DNA from: a bacterium
GTDB taxonomy: Bacteria > Patescibacteriota > Minisyncoccia > Minisyncoccales > DG-74-3
Direction: 5' to 3'
NCBI GenBank assembly: GCA_021161025.1
Contig: JAGHBK010000060.1
Coordinates: forward strand, 1-5,504
Length of the DNA stretch: 5,504 nucleotides
This document shows, in pieces, positions 5,450-5,504 of this stretch (positions within the stretch are counted from its first letter, which is position 1; each line of letters starts with the position of its first letter). Below the pieces are notes generated by a model. The model was not told the DNA's origin and did not search any database. It saw only the letters and a program-made list of their open reading frames with translations. The translations under genes were made by a program, and so were the position numbers.

Positions 5450-5504
5450 TGTTTTGGACTTTGGATTTTAGATTTTATTTGTCATTTGTCATTTGGATTT
5501 TGGA
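5450..5504. repeat. Inverted partner of the dnaK upstream repeat, cut by the window edge
   Basis: After an AATTAATTAATT centre (5439-5450), the sequence continues as the inverse of the same units (TTTGGACTTTGGATTTTAG, then TTTGTCATTTGTCATTTGGA), so the whole region is a large imperfect inverted repeat. GATTTTATTTGTCATTTG at 5471-5488 is identical to 3397-3414. The element continues past the right edge. Confidence 0.6.

Noticed and set aside
5316..5504. CIRCE operator or heat-shock sigma promoter upstream of dnaK
   Set aside because: No TTAGCACTC-N9-GAGTGCTAA element and no CTTGAA/CCCCAT-type boxes are present; the region is made of AT-rich repeats.

Overview
This is an AT-rich bacterial window in which every supported gene lies on the minus strand. 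In transcription order, right to left, they are dnaK (3426-5315), dnaJ (2122-3201), a compositionally distinct ATP-grasp-like gene (917-1831) and a stand-alone class I glutamine amidotransferase (98-835). All four genes end in TAA. The dnaK and amidotransferase genes lack a visible Shine-Dalgarno (SD) sequence. The gaps around dnaK and dnaJ are filled with low-complexity repeats built from short CAAATGTCAAATC-like and TACGAA-like units. This resembles genomes of uncultivated Patescibacteria/CPR (Parcubacteria-type) bacteria, but that assignment is an inference from style, not from a marker gene. No in-frame TGA is seen, so there is no sign of a recoded genetic code.

Region 3202-5504 is a chaperone module. 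DnaK and DnaJ are both full length with intact hallmark motifs; no grpE is in the window. Upstream of dnaK lies a tandem 39-bp repeat containing five perfect minus-strand TTGACA (-35) hexamers. The copy nearest the gene is placed so that transcription would start almost at the dnaK ATG. A second array with two inverted-repeat segments fills the 224-bp dnaK-dnaJ gap.

Region 1832-2121 is the most unusual part. Read on the minus strand, it contains a 39-codon hydrophobic open frame, a strong 11-bp intrinsic terminator, and a 21-bp RNA helix that uses the 5' arm of that terminator and so cannot form together with it. The 5' arm of the long helix lies inside the small open frame, and a further short arm precedes it. 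This is the four-segment layout of a translation-coupled transcription attenuator, placed just before the ATP-grasp-like gene. I do not recognise it as a described leader family.

Region 1-916 holds the terminator of the ATP-grasp-like gene, the amidotransferase gene, and a plausible promoter at the left edge for a gene outside the window. The ATP-grasp-like gene is about 44-45% G+C, against roughly 25-42% in sampled blocks of its neighbours, and may have been acquired by transfer. Its position beside a glutamine amidotransferase suggests, weakly, an amidating or ligating pair.
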